From positions 186,001 through 250,000 of the forward strand of contig NZ_LMHV01000044.1 in NCBI RefSeq assembly GCF_001429725.1: 64,000 nucleotides of DNA, written 5' to 3'. Positions 9,523 through 18,485 of the stretch are shown here, piece by piece. The translations under genes were made by a program, and so were the position numbers. A model generated the notes under the pieces. It did no database searches. It was not told where the DNA came from and saw nothing but the letters and a program-made list of their open reading frames with translations. The stretch comes from Rhizobium sp. Root708. GTDB taxonomy: Bacteria > Pseudomonadota > Alphaproteobacteria > Rhizobiales > Rhizobiaceae. Each line of letters opens with the position of its first letter. Position 1 is the first letter of the stretch.

Positions 9523-9969
9523 CTAGCTGTCCGCTCCACCGAACGTGGCAAGCAACGCGATGAACCTGGAGCGCATCTTCGCCGGTAAAGCGGTGAACGC
9601 GTCGACGAGCCGCTGCCCCTCGCTTGTCGCCACGAACTCCTGGCGGCGATCCGCCTTGATGACGAAGGCTCCCGTGTTGCCTTTTCCCGGACGAGGCAGT
9701 GTTTCGAAGAAGTAGGCAACAGGCACGTCGAGAACGTTTGCAATTTCGTAGAGCGCAGAGGAACTGACGCGATTGACGCCACGCTCATACTTCTGAACCT
9801 GTTGGAAGGAAATGCCCACACCTGTTCCAAGGGCGGTCTGCGATAACCGCAATTGCAGCCGTCGAACCCTAATCCTGCGGCCTACCTCGACGTCGACGGG
9901 ATGAAGCTTGGTCTCCTCGCTCTCGTCGTTGGGTATCGTTAGTGCTTGAACAGTCGCGTGCTGTGCCAT
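9523..9969 (-). CDS. Cro/C1-type helix-turn-helix transcriptional regulator
   Basis: A 148-residue regulator. The helix-turn-helix is at about residues 28-82: VGRRIRVRRLQLRLSQTALG, then ISFQQVQKYERGVNRVS. A 60-residue C-terminal part of unknown role follows. ATG 9969 was chosen because AGGAGG precedes it; longer upstream frames lack such a site. Many rhizobial replicons carry several paralogues of this type. The target is unknown; the neighbours (porin remnant, small hypothetical gene) give no hint. Confidence 0.85.
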   Translation of the reverse strand: MAQHATVQALTIPNDESEETKLHPVDVEVGRRIRVRRLQLRLSQTALGTGVGISFQQVQKYERGVNRVSSSALYEIANVLDVPVAYFFETLPRPGKGNTGAFVIKADRRQEFVATSEGQRLVDAFTALPAKMRSRFIALLATFGGADS

Positions 9970-10285
9970 CCCATCCTCCTGCGCATCGCCACACGTATGA
10001 TCGAATGGCGATGATCCAACAGCCGGGGAATTGGAAAACCGGATGAAACAACGGTCCCCGCGACCTTTAGCCTTTCGGCCTCTTGCATACGTCGCAGGTT
10101 CCCCGACCCGGATGGATCGAGCTAGCATGCGCGTCTTGGCGCATGAGAGATTTTCATCGGAGTTTCCACACCCCAAGGCGGCATCTTGCCAGCCTCGCGT
10201 CGCAGATTACAAAATCAACCAGTACTTGTAAATGGTATTCGTTTGGTATTCTCGAAAAGCGGCGTGGCGTGTCGCGATGGTCGGC

Positions 10286-10495
10286 TCATCCGCGATCGAG
10301 AGCCGATGGATCGCGCGTCAGTCGCACGACGAGGCCAAGAAGGTAGCCAAGCAGCTCAAGGTCGTCGCTTCCCGGATAGCGCTGCGCGATCTCGCGGACG
10401 ATATGTCTCAAGGCATCGGCCTCCTCGTGGACCATCGCCTTCACGAGTTGCTCGGCCTCCGGCGCATCCACCAATGATCCTCTGCGACGTGTCAT
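10286..10495 (-). CDS. Small hypothetical protein (69 aa)
   Basis: Reads MTRRRGSLVDAPEAEQLVKA at the start, then a helical segment (EEADALRHIVREIAQRYPG, LLGYLLGLVVRLTRDP). There is no signal peptide. ATG 10495 is preceded by GGGGAG about 8 bases upstream. The composition is protein-like, but no family is recognised. It stands alone between the regulator and the catabolic island. Confidence 0.5.
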   Translation of the reverse strand: MTRRRGSLVDAPEAEQLVKAMVHEEADALRHIVREIAQRYPGSDDLELLGYLLGLVVRLTRDPSALDRG

Positions 10496-10887
10496 GACAC
10501 GATCAACTCCCCGGCCTGCAACATGGCCCGCCGGTCGCCACGCAAGCCGAACGGGGTCCATATCCATTTGTTTTATCTACGATTAGTCTTTCGCTTCCCA
10601 TTAGAAGCGGCAGAGACATGATCGAGATAATCCTCCAGTCTGCACGAAAAAGCGAGATCGGTACATACTGCGAATCCTACAGATTAGTCGCCCCTGCGGA
10701 TCACCCAGATTCCCCCGGTTGCTCGCTGACCGGCCATCGTCACGTCCACCCGGGACCGGTTTACAGACGAGAGTTCCACGCTCCGACTTGTCGACTTTCC
10801 TGGCGCGGTCCCGTCAGATCGCCAGCTGGTAGTGAGGATCTTTCGAACATCGTAGGCTTGCACCCCGGTAGACCCACTGCCACTGAG

Positions 10888-10904
10888 AATCCATATTATG
10901 GATT
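10888..10904. promoter_or_regulatory. Palindromic operator site 1 (AATCCATATTATGGATT)
   Basis: A perfect 17-base inverted repeat with a single central base, 23 bases before the ATG of the C45 hydrolase gene. The 17 bases ATCCATATTATGGATTA (10889-10905) recur exactly at 18435-18451, in the divergent promoter region of the oxidase operon. A TATTAT hexamer lies in the centre and could be a -10 element covered by the regulator. The nearest candidate binder is the IclR-family protein encoded at 16115-16945; that link is inference. Confidence 0.75.
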
Positions 10905-10927
10905 AACGACAGCATGGAAGCCGTAAT

Positions 10928-11962
10928 ATGAGTTCATCCGCAATCCCGATCCTCCATCTGCGGGGAGATCCATTCACTCGCGGTAAGCAACATGGAGTTG
11001 CATTGTCTTCCGCGATCCACGACGCGAACCGGCGCCAGAGGCAGACCTGCAATGACAGCGACTTGCGACATGCAGCCCAACGAGCCGCGAGCTCCTGGCA
11101 CCAGCTCGAAGCAGGGTTTCCAAAGGTCGCGGCCGAGATCAGGGGCATTGCCGAAGGCAGCGGACTGGCGCCTCTGGATGTCTACCTCCTTTCTGGCTTT
11201 GATTTCTTTGAAGGCGCGCCATCAAGCGGTTGCACGACGGCAGCCTGCACGATTGGCGATGGCGCAATCGTTGCGCAAAACTGGGACGCTCCACCCGGCA
11301 CGGATCGGAATCTCGTCTTGATGATCCACGAGGCGGGAGACGACAGTCTGATGATGGTCACCTCACCTGGAACGCTTGGTTGGGTTGGCATGAACAGGAC
11401 AGGCCTCGCGCTCGTGACAAACGATCTGATGCTCGATGTCCAGGGTCATGGACTACCGACGCTCGCCGTCCGGCGCATCTTGCTCAGTCATGGTCGCGCG
11501 TGCGACGCAATGAATGCGGTCCGCCAGTTAGACCATCGGGCCGGGCGCTGTTATTTGTTGGGCGACGCTCACGGCGATATCGCCGGCGTCGAGATTTCAC
11601 CCATGATCGGGGCGTGGCCACTATCCGGACATTCCATCGTCCACACCAATCATCCGATCGTGCCGGCCACCGCGTTGATGGAAGACATAGAGGCGGTCGC
11701 CCACGTCTATCCGTCCAGCCGAGAACGCCTACGCGCGGCTCGCGCGCACACTGTGGCGTGCGGCGAAGACATGCGCCGGCTTTTGGCCGACACGAACGGT
11801 AGCCCCGATGCCATCTGCAAGACGGCCTCACGTAGAGAGCCGACCCAAACTGCGTTCTCAATCATCTTTGACTGCGCTAAGCGGCAGGCCTCGGTTTGTC
11901 TCGGGCGACCGGATCGTAGCCGCTATCACGCCTTCACCCTCGACGTCGCGACCGCGGTCTAG
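10928..11962 (+). CDS. C45-family N-acyltransferase/amidohydrolase (acyl-CoA:6-APA acyltransferase-like)
   Basis: A 344-residue protein of the peptidase C45 / isopenicillin N acyltransferase family, N-terminal-nucleophile enzymes that process themselves and cleave or form an amide with a new N-terminal Cys. The expected nucleophile is Cys102 in SSGCTTAA, followed by the family pattern GDGAIVAQNWD and GWVGMNRTGLALVTND. No signal peptide is seen, so it is probably cytoplasmic. It is preceded by palindromic site 1, and its stop overlaps the stop of the convergent reductase gene (shared CTAG). Within the island it could remove an acyl or amino-acyl group from the imported compound. The substrate is not known. 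Confidence 0.82.
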   Translation: MSSSAIPILHLRGDPFTRGKQHGVALSSAIHDANRRQRQTCNDSDLRHAAQRAASSWHQLEAGFPKVAAEIRGIAEGSGLAPLDVYLLSGFDFFEGAPSSGCTTAACTIGDGAIVAQNWDAPPGTDRNLVLMIHEAGDDSLMMVTSPGTLGWVGMNRTGLALVTNDLMLDVQGHGLPTLAVRRILLSHGRACDAMNAVRQLDHRAGRCYLLGDAHGDIAGVEISPMIGAWPLSGHSIVHTNHPIVPATALMEDIEAVAHVYPSSRERLRAARAHTVACGEDMRRLLADTNGSPDAICKTASRREPTQTAFSIIFDCAKRQASVCLGRPDRSRYHAFTLDVATAV

Positions 11963-13122
11963 GCGATAGACAGATCGCTGCCGCCGGATCGTCGGGCGTA
12001 GTCGGCGAAACGCGCCGCGAGTTCATCAGCACGCTCTTCGCACTCATCCGGGCGATAGGGACGGCAGTCATAGCCGAGCAGGTCGCGCATGATCTCTGCA
12101 GATGCGTCGGTCGTGCGGACCGTACCGTCGTCATCGACGCTCTCGATCCCATCATAACGCTGACAGCGCCGGTTGATGTCGATCGCCTCTTCCAACGTCA
12201 GCCCCGCGGGGAGATCAACGAGGAACCCAGCCGGTGATACCCGAACCGGATAACCGCCAACCAGCCCGAGCGGACCCGGACCATGGACGACGTGACCCGC
12301 ACGGGCTGCCACTGCCCGCAACATCGCGGTCGCCGATGATGCGGTGACCGACTGCCCGGCCCGGCCCTTCACGCGCCGGTAGCGACCGGCGACGTGCGAG
12401 AAGAGGACTGCGTGATCGATCTCGTCGGGAGGAACTTCCATTCCATCGGCATAGATCGTCAGATGGTAGGGCGCGCCATCGGTGCCACCGGTGCTCGGCA
12501 TCCGGTAGCTCAGGTAATGATGAGCGAAGAAACGAACATCGATTGCCGCCGGTTCGCGTTTGAGCATGTGCGCCGCGGCCAGACGGATTCCAGGGACCGC
12601 ATTGGCAATATTGCCGATACCGACGGCCGGCGCCAACCCCTCCGCCGCGAGCGACGCATTGACGACATCCGGATAGGAAGCATTGACGACAACCGCGTGG
12701 CTGTCGGCAAGACGCACCGCCTTCATCAATCTGCGAACGAGAACCTGGTGCATGGGCGTCCAGACACCGCCACGTGCCATGTCAATGCGCTTGTAGGCTT
12801 CTGGCGGAAGCTTGGTAATGACCCACCAACTGTGTAGCGTGCTGGCGTTGAAGATGATGTCCGGCTTAAGCTTGTCGAGCCGCTCAGCTGTCTGCTCGAT
12901 GTCCATCAGGTCGATGCGCGTAACGTCGACCCGCGGTTCCTGGCCGAGATTCATGGCCGTATAGCGCGCGAGGTTTACCCGCAGGAGCGCCGCGTCCGGA
13001 TCGCGTGCCCCAAGGGTCAATGCATAGTCTTTTCCGCTTTGCAGGAGGAAGTCGAGGACATCGCCCCCGAGCACTCCGCTGCCGATAATGAGAATTCGAG
13101 GGGCCTTCCGATCCTTTTTCAT
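11959..13122 (-). CDS. Saccharopine-dehydrogenase-like NAD(P)-binding oxidoreductase
   Basis: A 387-residue protein with an N-terminal Rossmann motif (ILIIGSGVLGGDVLDFLL) and a layout like saccharopine dehydrogenase and related opine-type reductases. ATG 13122 was chosen for the AAGGA box seven bases upstream. Enzymes of this superfamily make or break secondary amines between an amino acid and a keto compound, which fits the opine-oxidase-like genes further along the island. The substrate is unknown. It is transcribed divergently from the racemase operon across about 120 bases. Confidence 0.75.
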   Translation of the reverse strand: MKKDRKAPRILIIGSGVLGGDVLDFLLQSGKDYALTLGARDPDAALLRVNLARYTAMNLGQEPRVDVTRIDLMDIEQTAERLDKLKPDIIFNASTLHSWWVITKLPPEAYKRIDMARGGVWTPMHQVLVRRLMKAVRLADSHAVVVNASYPDVVNASLAAEGLAPAVGIGNIANAVPGIRLAAAHMLKREPAAIDVRFFAHHYLSYRMPSTGGTDGAPYHLTIYADGMEVPPDEIDHAVLFSHVAGRYRRVKGRAGQSVTASSATAMLRAVAARAGHVVHGPGPLGLVGGYPVRVSPAGFLVDLPAGLTLEEAIDINRRCQRYDGIESVDDDGTVRTTDASAEIMRDLLGYDCRPYRPDECEERADELAARFADYARRSGGSDLSIA

Positions 13123-13245
13123 GGCATGATCCTTCACTACTTTAGCGAGCTTTTGTTTAATTCATACATTTCCCGGTAGCAATGTGACTTAGTTTATCTT
13201 AGATTGCAACAATCGAACTTAGCTATCCTCTTGGTTGCGTCTCCG

Positions 13246-14349
13246 ATGTCCTCTTTCTATCCAACCGCGCCCCAACTCCAGATCGATCTGTCTGCGATCG
13301 CCGCGAATTACACCTATATGAAATCGCTGGCCGCGCACGGCGCCGAAATTGCTGCGGTGGTCAAGAGCGATGCCTATGGTCTCGGCCTCGATCTCGTCGT
13401 CCCGGCGCTCCTGGACGCCGGCTGCAATCGCGTCTTCGTTAAAGACCTGCGCGAGGGGCTTCACGTGCGCAAGCGCCTCTCGAGCTCCGCAATGATCCAT
13501 GTGCTGTCAGGTTTTGAGCCCCGCGATATCGATGACTACATCGGCTCGCGACTCGATCCCGTCTGTCGCACCCTTTCGCAAGCGCTGGCATCCCTCGACC
13601 GGCTTCCGCAGTTCCTTCTCGCTGTCGACACCGGCTTTTCCAGGTTTGGGTTGCCTCTTTCGGAGCTTGCGCTCCTCGTTCACCGGACGTCCCGCCGGCC
13701 AGATCTGCTGGTCAGTCATCTGGCCTGCGCCGACGCGCGCGCAAACGAGACAAACGCGCTTCAACGCGATCGCTTCGCCGCTGCCTGCGAAATCCTGCAA
13801 CCGTGCAAACGGAGCCTCGCCGCCTCAGCAGCGATCTGGCTCGGTCCTCGTTTTCACTTTGACGTTGTGCGCGTCGGATCCGCACTCTTCGGCCTGAACA
13901 ACGCGGCAATTGAACCATGTCCGCTTCAGCCTGTCGTACGGCTGACGGCGCGAATTGTCGATGTTAGAACGGTTCACCGGGGCGAGAGCGTCGGATATGC
14001 AGCGAGCTTCCGGGCAAGCCGGCAAATGTGCATCGGCATCATCGCACTCGGTTACGTACAGGGTCTCCCATGGTCGGCTGGCAACGCCATCTCCGCGGCG
14101 ATTGGCTCCCACATCGCTCCGATTGTCGGCCGCATTGCGATGGAATACACAGCGATCGACCTCACCGAATTACCCCGATCGATCTGTGTGCCGGGAACGG
14201 CTGTCGAACTGCTCGGACCGCGCATGTCCGTCGACGCAATGGCAACGGCAACCGGCACGATCCCACAGGAGCTGCTGGTTCGTCTCGGATCGGGCTGCCG
14301 GCGGCAGTACGCTTGCTCTCCGAGCGCAACCGCAGGGGAACCGCATTGA
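13246..14349 (+). CDS. Alanine racemase family, PLP-dependent
   Basis: A 367-residue fold-type III PLP enzyme. The PLP lysine is Lys40 in AAVVKSDAYGLG, the catalytic tyrosine lies in VGYAASF, and the active-site segment PIVGRIAMEYTAIDLT matches alanine racemases. The start is uncertain: ATG 13246 fits the usual N-terminus, while TTG 13204 would add 14 residues, and neither has a strong ribosome site. The stop overlaps the next gene (TGATG). In this context it may interconvert D- and L-forms of an amino acid released in the pathway rather than serve cell-wall synthesis. Confidence 0.85.
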   Translation: MSSFYPTAPQLQIDLSAIAANYTYMKSLAAHGAEIAAVVKSDAYGLGLDLVVPALLDAGCNRVFVKDLREGLHVRKRLSSSAMIHVLSGFEPRDIDDYIGSRLDPVCRTLSQALASLDRLPQFLLAVDTGFSRFGLPLSELALLVHRTSRRPDLLVSHLACADARANETNALQRDRFAAACEILQPCKRSLAASAAIWLGPRFHFDVVRVGSALFGLNNAAIEPCPLQPVVRLTARIVDVRTVHRGESVGYAASFRASRQMCIGIIALGYVQGLPWSAGNAISAAIGSHIAPIVGRIAMEYTAIDLTELPRSICVPGTAVELLGPRMSVDAMATATGTIPQELLVRLGSGCRRQYACSPSATAGEPH

Positions 14350-15242
14350 TGGACGACCGGCGAGCAGGAGCCCTCTGCGTTCTTTCGGCAGCCTTGCTGT
14401 GGAGCACGGCCGGACTGTTCATGGGCCTGCTCGCCGAACTTGATGCATGGACCATTCTCTTCTGGCGAAGCCTGTTTGGGGCATTCATGGCGACTGCTCT
14501 ATATTTTCCGGGCGCCGGCCGGCGCCGTGGTGCAGCGGTGTCGATGAAATGGTGGTGGATCGCGGTCGCGGCTTCCGCGGTCGGGATGGTTGCCTTTATC
14601 CCGGCGCTGCGACTGACCTCGGTCGCCAATGTCGCGATGATCCACGCTGCGTTGCCGGTCTTTGCTGCCTTGGCCTCCATTCTCATTCTCGGAGAGACAC
14701 CGTCGCGCGCAACGGTGCTGTTGTCCTGCGTGGCGCTAGCTGGTGCGCTTGTGATCCTTAGCGGCTCGCCCGCTGGGAGCTCCGACCGGGCCGGCGACCT
14801 CCTGGCATTGCTCATGACCATGTCGATCGCACTGATGACGGTTGCGCTTCGATTGCGCGGCGGGTCCAACCTTTCAATGGTGGCGGCCTCCAACGCCATC
14901 GCGGCAGGCGTCGCCTACTGCCTGTCGCCCGACATTGCCGTCGACGTTGCTCAGACCGGCCTCCTAGCAGCCTTTGGTCTGATCCAGATGGTGTTTGGCC
15001 TCCTTCTCTATGGCAAGGGGGCCCAGTTGCTTGCAAGCGCGGAAACCGCGTTGTTGTCGCTTGCCGAGGTTCCGCTTTCTCCTCTCTGGGTCTGGCTGGC
15101 GTTCAGCCAGCAGCCGACACCTCCCGGGATGGTCGGTGGCCTGATCATCCTTGCCGCAGCCGCCGCCCATGGCGTTCTGCACCTTCGCCGTAGTTCGGCT
15201 GAATCATTGCGGCTGCGTCAATCGTCGGAGGGACCATCATGA
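14349..15242 (+). CDS. EamA/DMT-family transporter
   Basis: A 297-residue, very hydrophobic protein with about ten predicted membrane helices in two EamA repeats (about residues 7-140 and 150-285). Members usually export or import amino acids and other small metabolites. It is coupled to the racemase upstream (1-base overlap) and to the HAD gene downstream (ATGA overlap), so all three are likely one operon. Likely role: export of a product or excess amino acid; the substrate cannot be read from the sequence. Confidence 0.85.
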   Translation: MDDRRAGALCVLSAALLWSTAGLFMGLLAELDAWTILFWRSLFGAFMATALYFPGAGRRRGAAVSMKWWWIAVAASAVGMVAFIPALRLTSVANVAMIHAALPVFAALASILILGETPSRATVLLSCVALAGALVILSGSPAGSSDRAGDLLALLMTMSIALMTVALRLRGGSNLSMVAASNAIAAGVAYCLSPDIAVDVAQTGLLAAFGLIQMVFGLLLYGKGAQLLASAETALLSLAEVPLSPLWVWLAFSQQPTPPGMVGGLIILAAAAAHGVLHLRRSSAESLRLRQSSEGPS

Positions 15243-16093
15243 AACATGGACCGGCCTTCCTGCACGGTATTGTCGAAGTCGCGGATCGGTATGACGGATT
15301 GATCCTTGATCTCTTCGGAACCGTCCATGATGGCATCGATCTCCTTCCAGGGGTTCTTGACGCACTCCGGGCAATCAGACAACGACGCATTCGCGTTTGC
15401 CTTCTTTCGAACGCTCCGCGCCGATCTCGTGATGTCGCAAACCGGATCTCGGAGATGGGGCTCGAACCGGAATTCTATTGCGGCCTGGTAACGTCAGGCG
15501 AGATGGCGTTCGATGCCCTGTCGACCGGTGGCGGAGATTTTGGCGATCGCTATTTTCACATCGGACCGAGCGAACTTTCGGGGCTTCTCGACGGAAGCGG
15601 GCGCACAGCGGTAACGGAGCCCGACGAGGCGGATTTTCTTCTCTGCACAGGGATTGGCGATGCGACATCTCTCACGCGAGATCTGTTCTCTCGGGCGATC
15701 GACCGGAAGCTCACCATGGTCTGCGCCAATCCCGATCGCAGCGTCATCATCGGCCAGGAACTTATCAGCTGTGCAGGCGCGGTTGCGCAATACTATGAAG
15801 CCATGGGAGGAACCATCCTCCATTTCGGGAAACCTTATCGCGCAGCGTATGATCAAGCGCTCTCGCGGCTCGACCTGACCGGCGATCGGGTTTTGGCGGT
15901 CGGCGATGCCCTCGACACAGATATTCGAGGCGCCCGCGCGGTCGGCATCGACGCAGCGCTTGTGCTGACTGGCATTCACCGCGATGAACTTGTTGATCGG
16001 CGAACGGGGAGGGCTTCCCTGGCAAAGATCAAACGTATGCGGGAGCGAGAGCACCAACCGATATTCGTCATGCACGCATTGGCGTGGAGTTGA
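15239..16093 (+). CDS. HAD-superfamily class IIA hydrolase (TIGR01459-like)
   Basis: A 284-residue HAD protein. Motif I is DLFGTVHDG, motif II LLSNAPR, the lysine region GKPYRAAYD and motif IV AVGDALDTDIRGA. Motif I lacks the usual second Asp (DxD reads DLF), as in the TIGR01459 subgroup, which typically shows DVWG. So a standard phosphatase activity is not certain. The ATG overlaps the transporter stop. It could dephosphorylate a sugar- or glycerol-type intermediate in the island; this is inference. Confidence 0.8.
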   Translation: MKHGPAFLHGIVEVADRYDGLILDLFGTVHDGIDLLPGVLDALRAIRQRRIRVCLLSNAPRRSRDVANRISEMGLEPEFYCGLVTSGEMAFDALSTGGGDFGDRYFHIGPSELSGLLDGSGRTAVTEPDEADFLLCTGIGDATSLTRDLFSRAIDRKLTMVCANPDRSVIIGQELISCAGAVAQYYEAMGGTILHFGKPYRAAYDQALSRLDLTGDRVLAVGDALDTDIRGARAVGIDAALVLTGIHRDELVDRRTGRASLAKIKRMREREHQPIFVMHALAWS

Positions 16094-16114
16094 TCAATTG
16101 CTGGCGTGCGGGCG

Positions 16115-16945
16115 CTATCGACGCGCCTGAACCATGGCCGCCGCCGCAGATCCAAGGTGCGCGTCCTCAAGCGGATTGAGGCTCGCCTCCAAGGTACGAA
16201 CCTCCGCCTTGATCAAGTCGACGAGCGTAGGCAGGCGTTCTTCGGAGAGCCTCGCACTCGTCAGGTTGATGGCGATCGAAGCGACAGCGTCGCGGCCGGG
16301 AGGCAGGATCGGAACCGCGATCGCCGATATGCCGGCGACAAGCTCGCCATGGTCGACCGCATAGCCATTCTGCCTGATCCCATCGAGTGCACTCTTGACC
16401 TTCCCCTCCGTCAGCGAGCCGTAATGCCTATAGAGCGGTGCGTTCGTGGAAGTGATGACCGTGGCTTCGGCGGACGGCAGAAATGCCAGGATAGCCTGGC
16501 TTGCAGGACCGACCCCCATCGGGATCTGCCCGCCAATGTGGCCCGTCAGGCTATCGATCATATAGGATCCCTGTTGGCGGTCGACGCAGACGGTATTGAA
16601 ACCGGCACGCGCCATCAGGAAGACGGAATCGCCCGTCGCAGCCGACAGGCGCATCAGCGCCGGACGTGCCAGTACCCGCAGCCCCGTTCCATCCGCTGCG
16701 GTCGCCCCCATTGCAAAAAGAGCCAAGCCCAGCCGATACCGCCTGGTCTCTCGCTCGCGATCGACGAGACCGTGGCGCTCGAGCGCGGTGATGATCCGGT
16801 GCGCCGTCGGCTGCGTCAGGCCAAGCGTTTCCCTGATCATCACCATCGTCGCGCCGCCGTGTCCTGCCTCGCCAAGGAATCTCAGGACGGAGACCGCTCT
16901 ATCGAGAAGCTGCGTTCCGGTTCCCCCGGTCTCATCGCTTGCCAT
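16115..16945 (-). CDS. IclR-family transcriptional regulator
   Basis: A 276-residue regulator with an N-terminal winged helix (LLDRAVSVLRFLGEAGHGG, then LGLTQPTAHRIITALERHG) and a C-terminal effector-binding IclR domain (about 90-255). ATG 16945 gives the usual spacing before the helix-turn-helix; in-frame upstream starts at 16963 and 16975 are possible. It is encoded on the minus strand next to the MmgE/PrpD gene and inside the catabolic island, so it is the best candidate to bind the two identical palindromes at 10888 and 18435. Confidence 0.88.
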   Translation of the reverse strand: MASDETGGTGTQLLDRAVSVLRFLGEAGHGGATMVMIRETLGLTQPTAHRIITALERHGLVDRERETRRYRLGLALFAMGATAADGTGLRVLARPALMRLSAATGDSVFLMARAGFNTVCVDRQQGSYMIDSLTGHIGGQIPMGVGPASQAILAFLPSAEATVITSTNAPLYRHYGSLTEGKVKSALDGIRQNGYAVDHGELVAGISAIAVPILPPGRDAVASIAINLTSARLSEERLPTLVDLIKAEVRTLEASLNPLEDAHLGSAAAAMVQARR

Positions 16946-17008
16946 TTTAAATCCATTCCTCATCCGGTTCGGCAATTCCTAGTGCCAGATCGTGGCTTTG
17001 TAAAATGC

Positions 17009-18340
17009 CTAGAAGGGCTCGCAAAGGGCGTGGAGAAGAGTGGCCGGCGTCGCACCGGTGCCAAAATGCATGATCGCATCATGGATCGATTGCGTTCGGT
17101 GTGGCGGCAATGGCAGTCGTTCAGAGAGCCGCCCGAACTTTGCCGCGCGCTCCTCGGCACTCAAGGGATTGTTCGGCTCACCTTTCGGGAAGGCGATTTC
17201 CTGAGAGAACTGTTGCCCGTTCGCGGTTATGATGACGGTGGCAGGCGTCGCGGCTGGAAACGCGCCGGCATATCGCGGATCCGCTTTCAGTTTGACCCGC
17301 CCCGCAAGCGCGACAACATCTTGGTCGGAAAGATGGTGATCCTCGAGCGGCAACAATGCCGGCTCGCCGTGGCACAGGGCGACGGCAACACAGAATGGAA
17401 TGCTGTACTGCGCGGCCTCGTTGGAAGCCGGCGATGCCTGGTTCGGCAAGGTCAGGGCGCGCTCGAATGTTTCGACCACGATTTCATCGATTGCCTGCGC
17501 TACCAGGCCATGGCGCTCCCGCAGCTCCAATACCGCGTCGATCGCCGCATGCGCCCATCGGCAGCAGCTGTAGCGTTTGAAGTAGGCCTCCCCGATACGC
17601 CAACTGTTACCCAAGCCGTCAAGAAGCCGCGCCCTGTCGAAGGTAGATGGATCGTCGAGGAGGTCGAGCGGACCCGTGTGCCCGGCCACCGCCAGAAAGG
17701 CGGCCTGAACACCGTTTGCCGCCGCCCATGGGATCCCTTCCTTCACAGAGTGGCCGAGCCGTGTCCATCCGGTCGCAAATTGGCTGGTCGCGGTCTGTCC
17801 GGCGATTGCCATGGCGTGGGCGATGACCGAAGCCGGGTGCCCGAGTAGATAGCCCGTCGCGGCAGCCGTCCCGTATCCGCACCACAGCCCGGAATCCGTC
17901 GTGCGAAGAGCGTTGATGTCACGCGATGCGGCAACCCGCACTGCGATCTCGTAGCCAAGCGCGATTGCGGTCAACAGCCTCGCTGCGGAGATCGAAGCAA
18001 GAGAGGAAAAGGCGAGCACCGCAGGGACGATGGCTGCTGCGGGATGCCCGGCAGCACCGCGATGGCCATCGTCGAGGTCAAGGCTTGCAGCATAGGTAGC
18101 GTTGACGAAGGCTGCGCCGGGCGGGGTGAGCTGGCTTGCCGAGAACCACACCTTCGATTGGCCGTGCCCCCAGATCGAGCGGGCAGCGTCGAATGAGGCC
18201 CGACCCGCAGGAGTGGCCGCGCCACTGGCTGCAGCACCGATCGTATCTTGAAGCGTCCTGCGGACCGCCTCGTGCAGTGGTGTGTCAACGGTCGCGATTG
18301 ACCGGCAGAAGGCAGCCAGTTCGGAAATGGCAGATGACAT
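17009..18340 (-). CDS. MmgE/PrpD family protein
   Basis: A 443-residue member of the MmgE/PrpD superfamily, which includes 2-methylcitrate dehydratase, cis-aconitate decarboxylase and iminodisuccinate epimerase. The segment DLDDGHRGAAGHPAAAIVPA holds the conserved Asp/His residues of the N-terminal helical domain. ATG 18340 was chosen because GGGGGAAA precedes it. It is transcribed away from the oxidase operon, with palindromic site 2 between them. Because a superfamily member epimerises an amino-linked dicarboxylate (iminodisuccinate), a role on an imino or opine-like substrate is plausible but unproven. Confidence 0.85.
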   Translation of the reverse strand: MSSAISELAAFCRSIATVDTPLHEAVRRTLQDTIGAAASGAATPAGRASFDAARSIWGHGQSKVWFSASQLTPPGAAFVNATYAASLDLDDGHRGAAGHPAAAIVPAVLAFSSLASISAARLLTAIALGYEIAVRVAASRDINALRTTDSGLWCGYGTAAATGYLLGHPASVIAHAMAIAGQTATSQFATGWTRLGHSVKEGIPWAAANGVQAAFLAVAGHTGPLDLLDDPSTFDRARLLDGLGNSWRIGEAYFKRYSCCRWAHAAIDAVLELRERHGLVAQAIDEIVVETFERALTLPNQASPASNEAAQYSIPFCVAVALCHGEPALLPLEDHHLSDQDVVALAGRVKLKADPRYAGAFPAATPATVIITANGQQFSQEIAFPKGEPNNPLSAEERAAKFGRLSERLPLPPHRTQSIHDAIMHFGTGATPATLLHALCEPF

Positions 18341-18434
18341 GAGCTGGTTTCCCCCAGATGCTACCTCCGGTGGCTTCAATGTTTCGAACAGCCGAGGCGA
18401 GAGGTAGATTTTTTGAATTTGATTCCCACTAAAC

Positions 18435-18451
18435 ATCCATATTATGGATTA
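18435..18451. promoter_or_regulatory. Palindromic operator site 2, identical to site 1
   Basis: ATCCATATTATGGATTA, an exact 17-base copy of the site at 10889-10905, lies in the 145-base divergent region between the MmgE/PrpD gene and the oxidase operon. A TATTAT hexamer in the centre with TTTGAT 16 bases upstream (18418-18423) could form a weak promoter for the plus-strand operon, so a bound regulator would block it. The first in-frame ATG of the plus-strand frame falls inside the palindrome and is not the start. Confidence 0.75.
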
Positions 18452-18485
18452 TCCGAGCTCGAGGAGCAATGGGAGGAACGCCAGG

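Noticed and set aside
10618-10926. A 102-codon plus-strand frame before the C45 gene
   Set aside because: It covers the palindromic operator, has no ribosome site and no protein character.
13123-13245. A third copy of the operator palindrome between the reductase and racemase genes
   Set aside because: Only a loose match (TTCATACAT) is seen; no inverted repeat like the other two.
16106-17848. A 580-codon plus-strand open frame
   Set aside because: It lies opposite the clearly real IclR and MmgE/PrpD genes, is Arg-rich and low in protein character: a GC-rich shadow frame.
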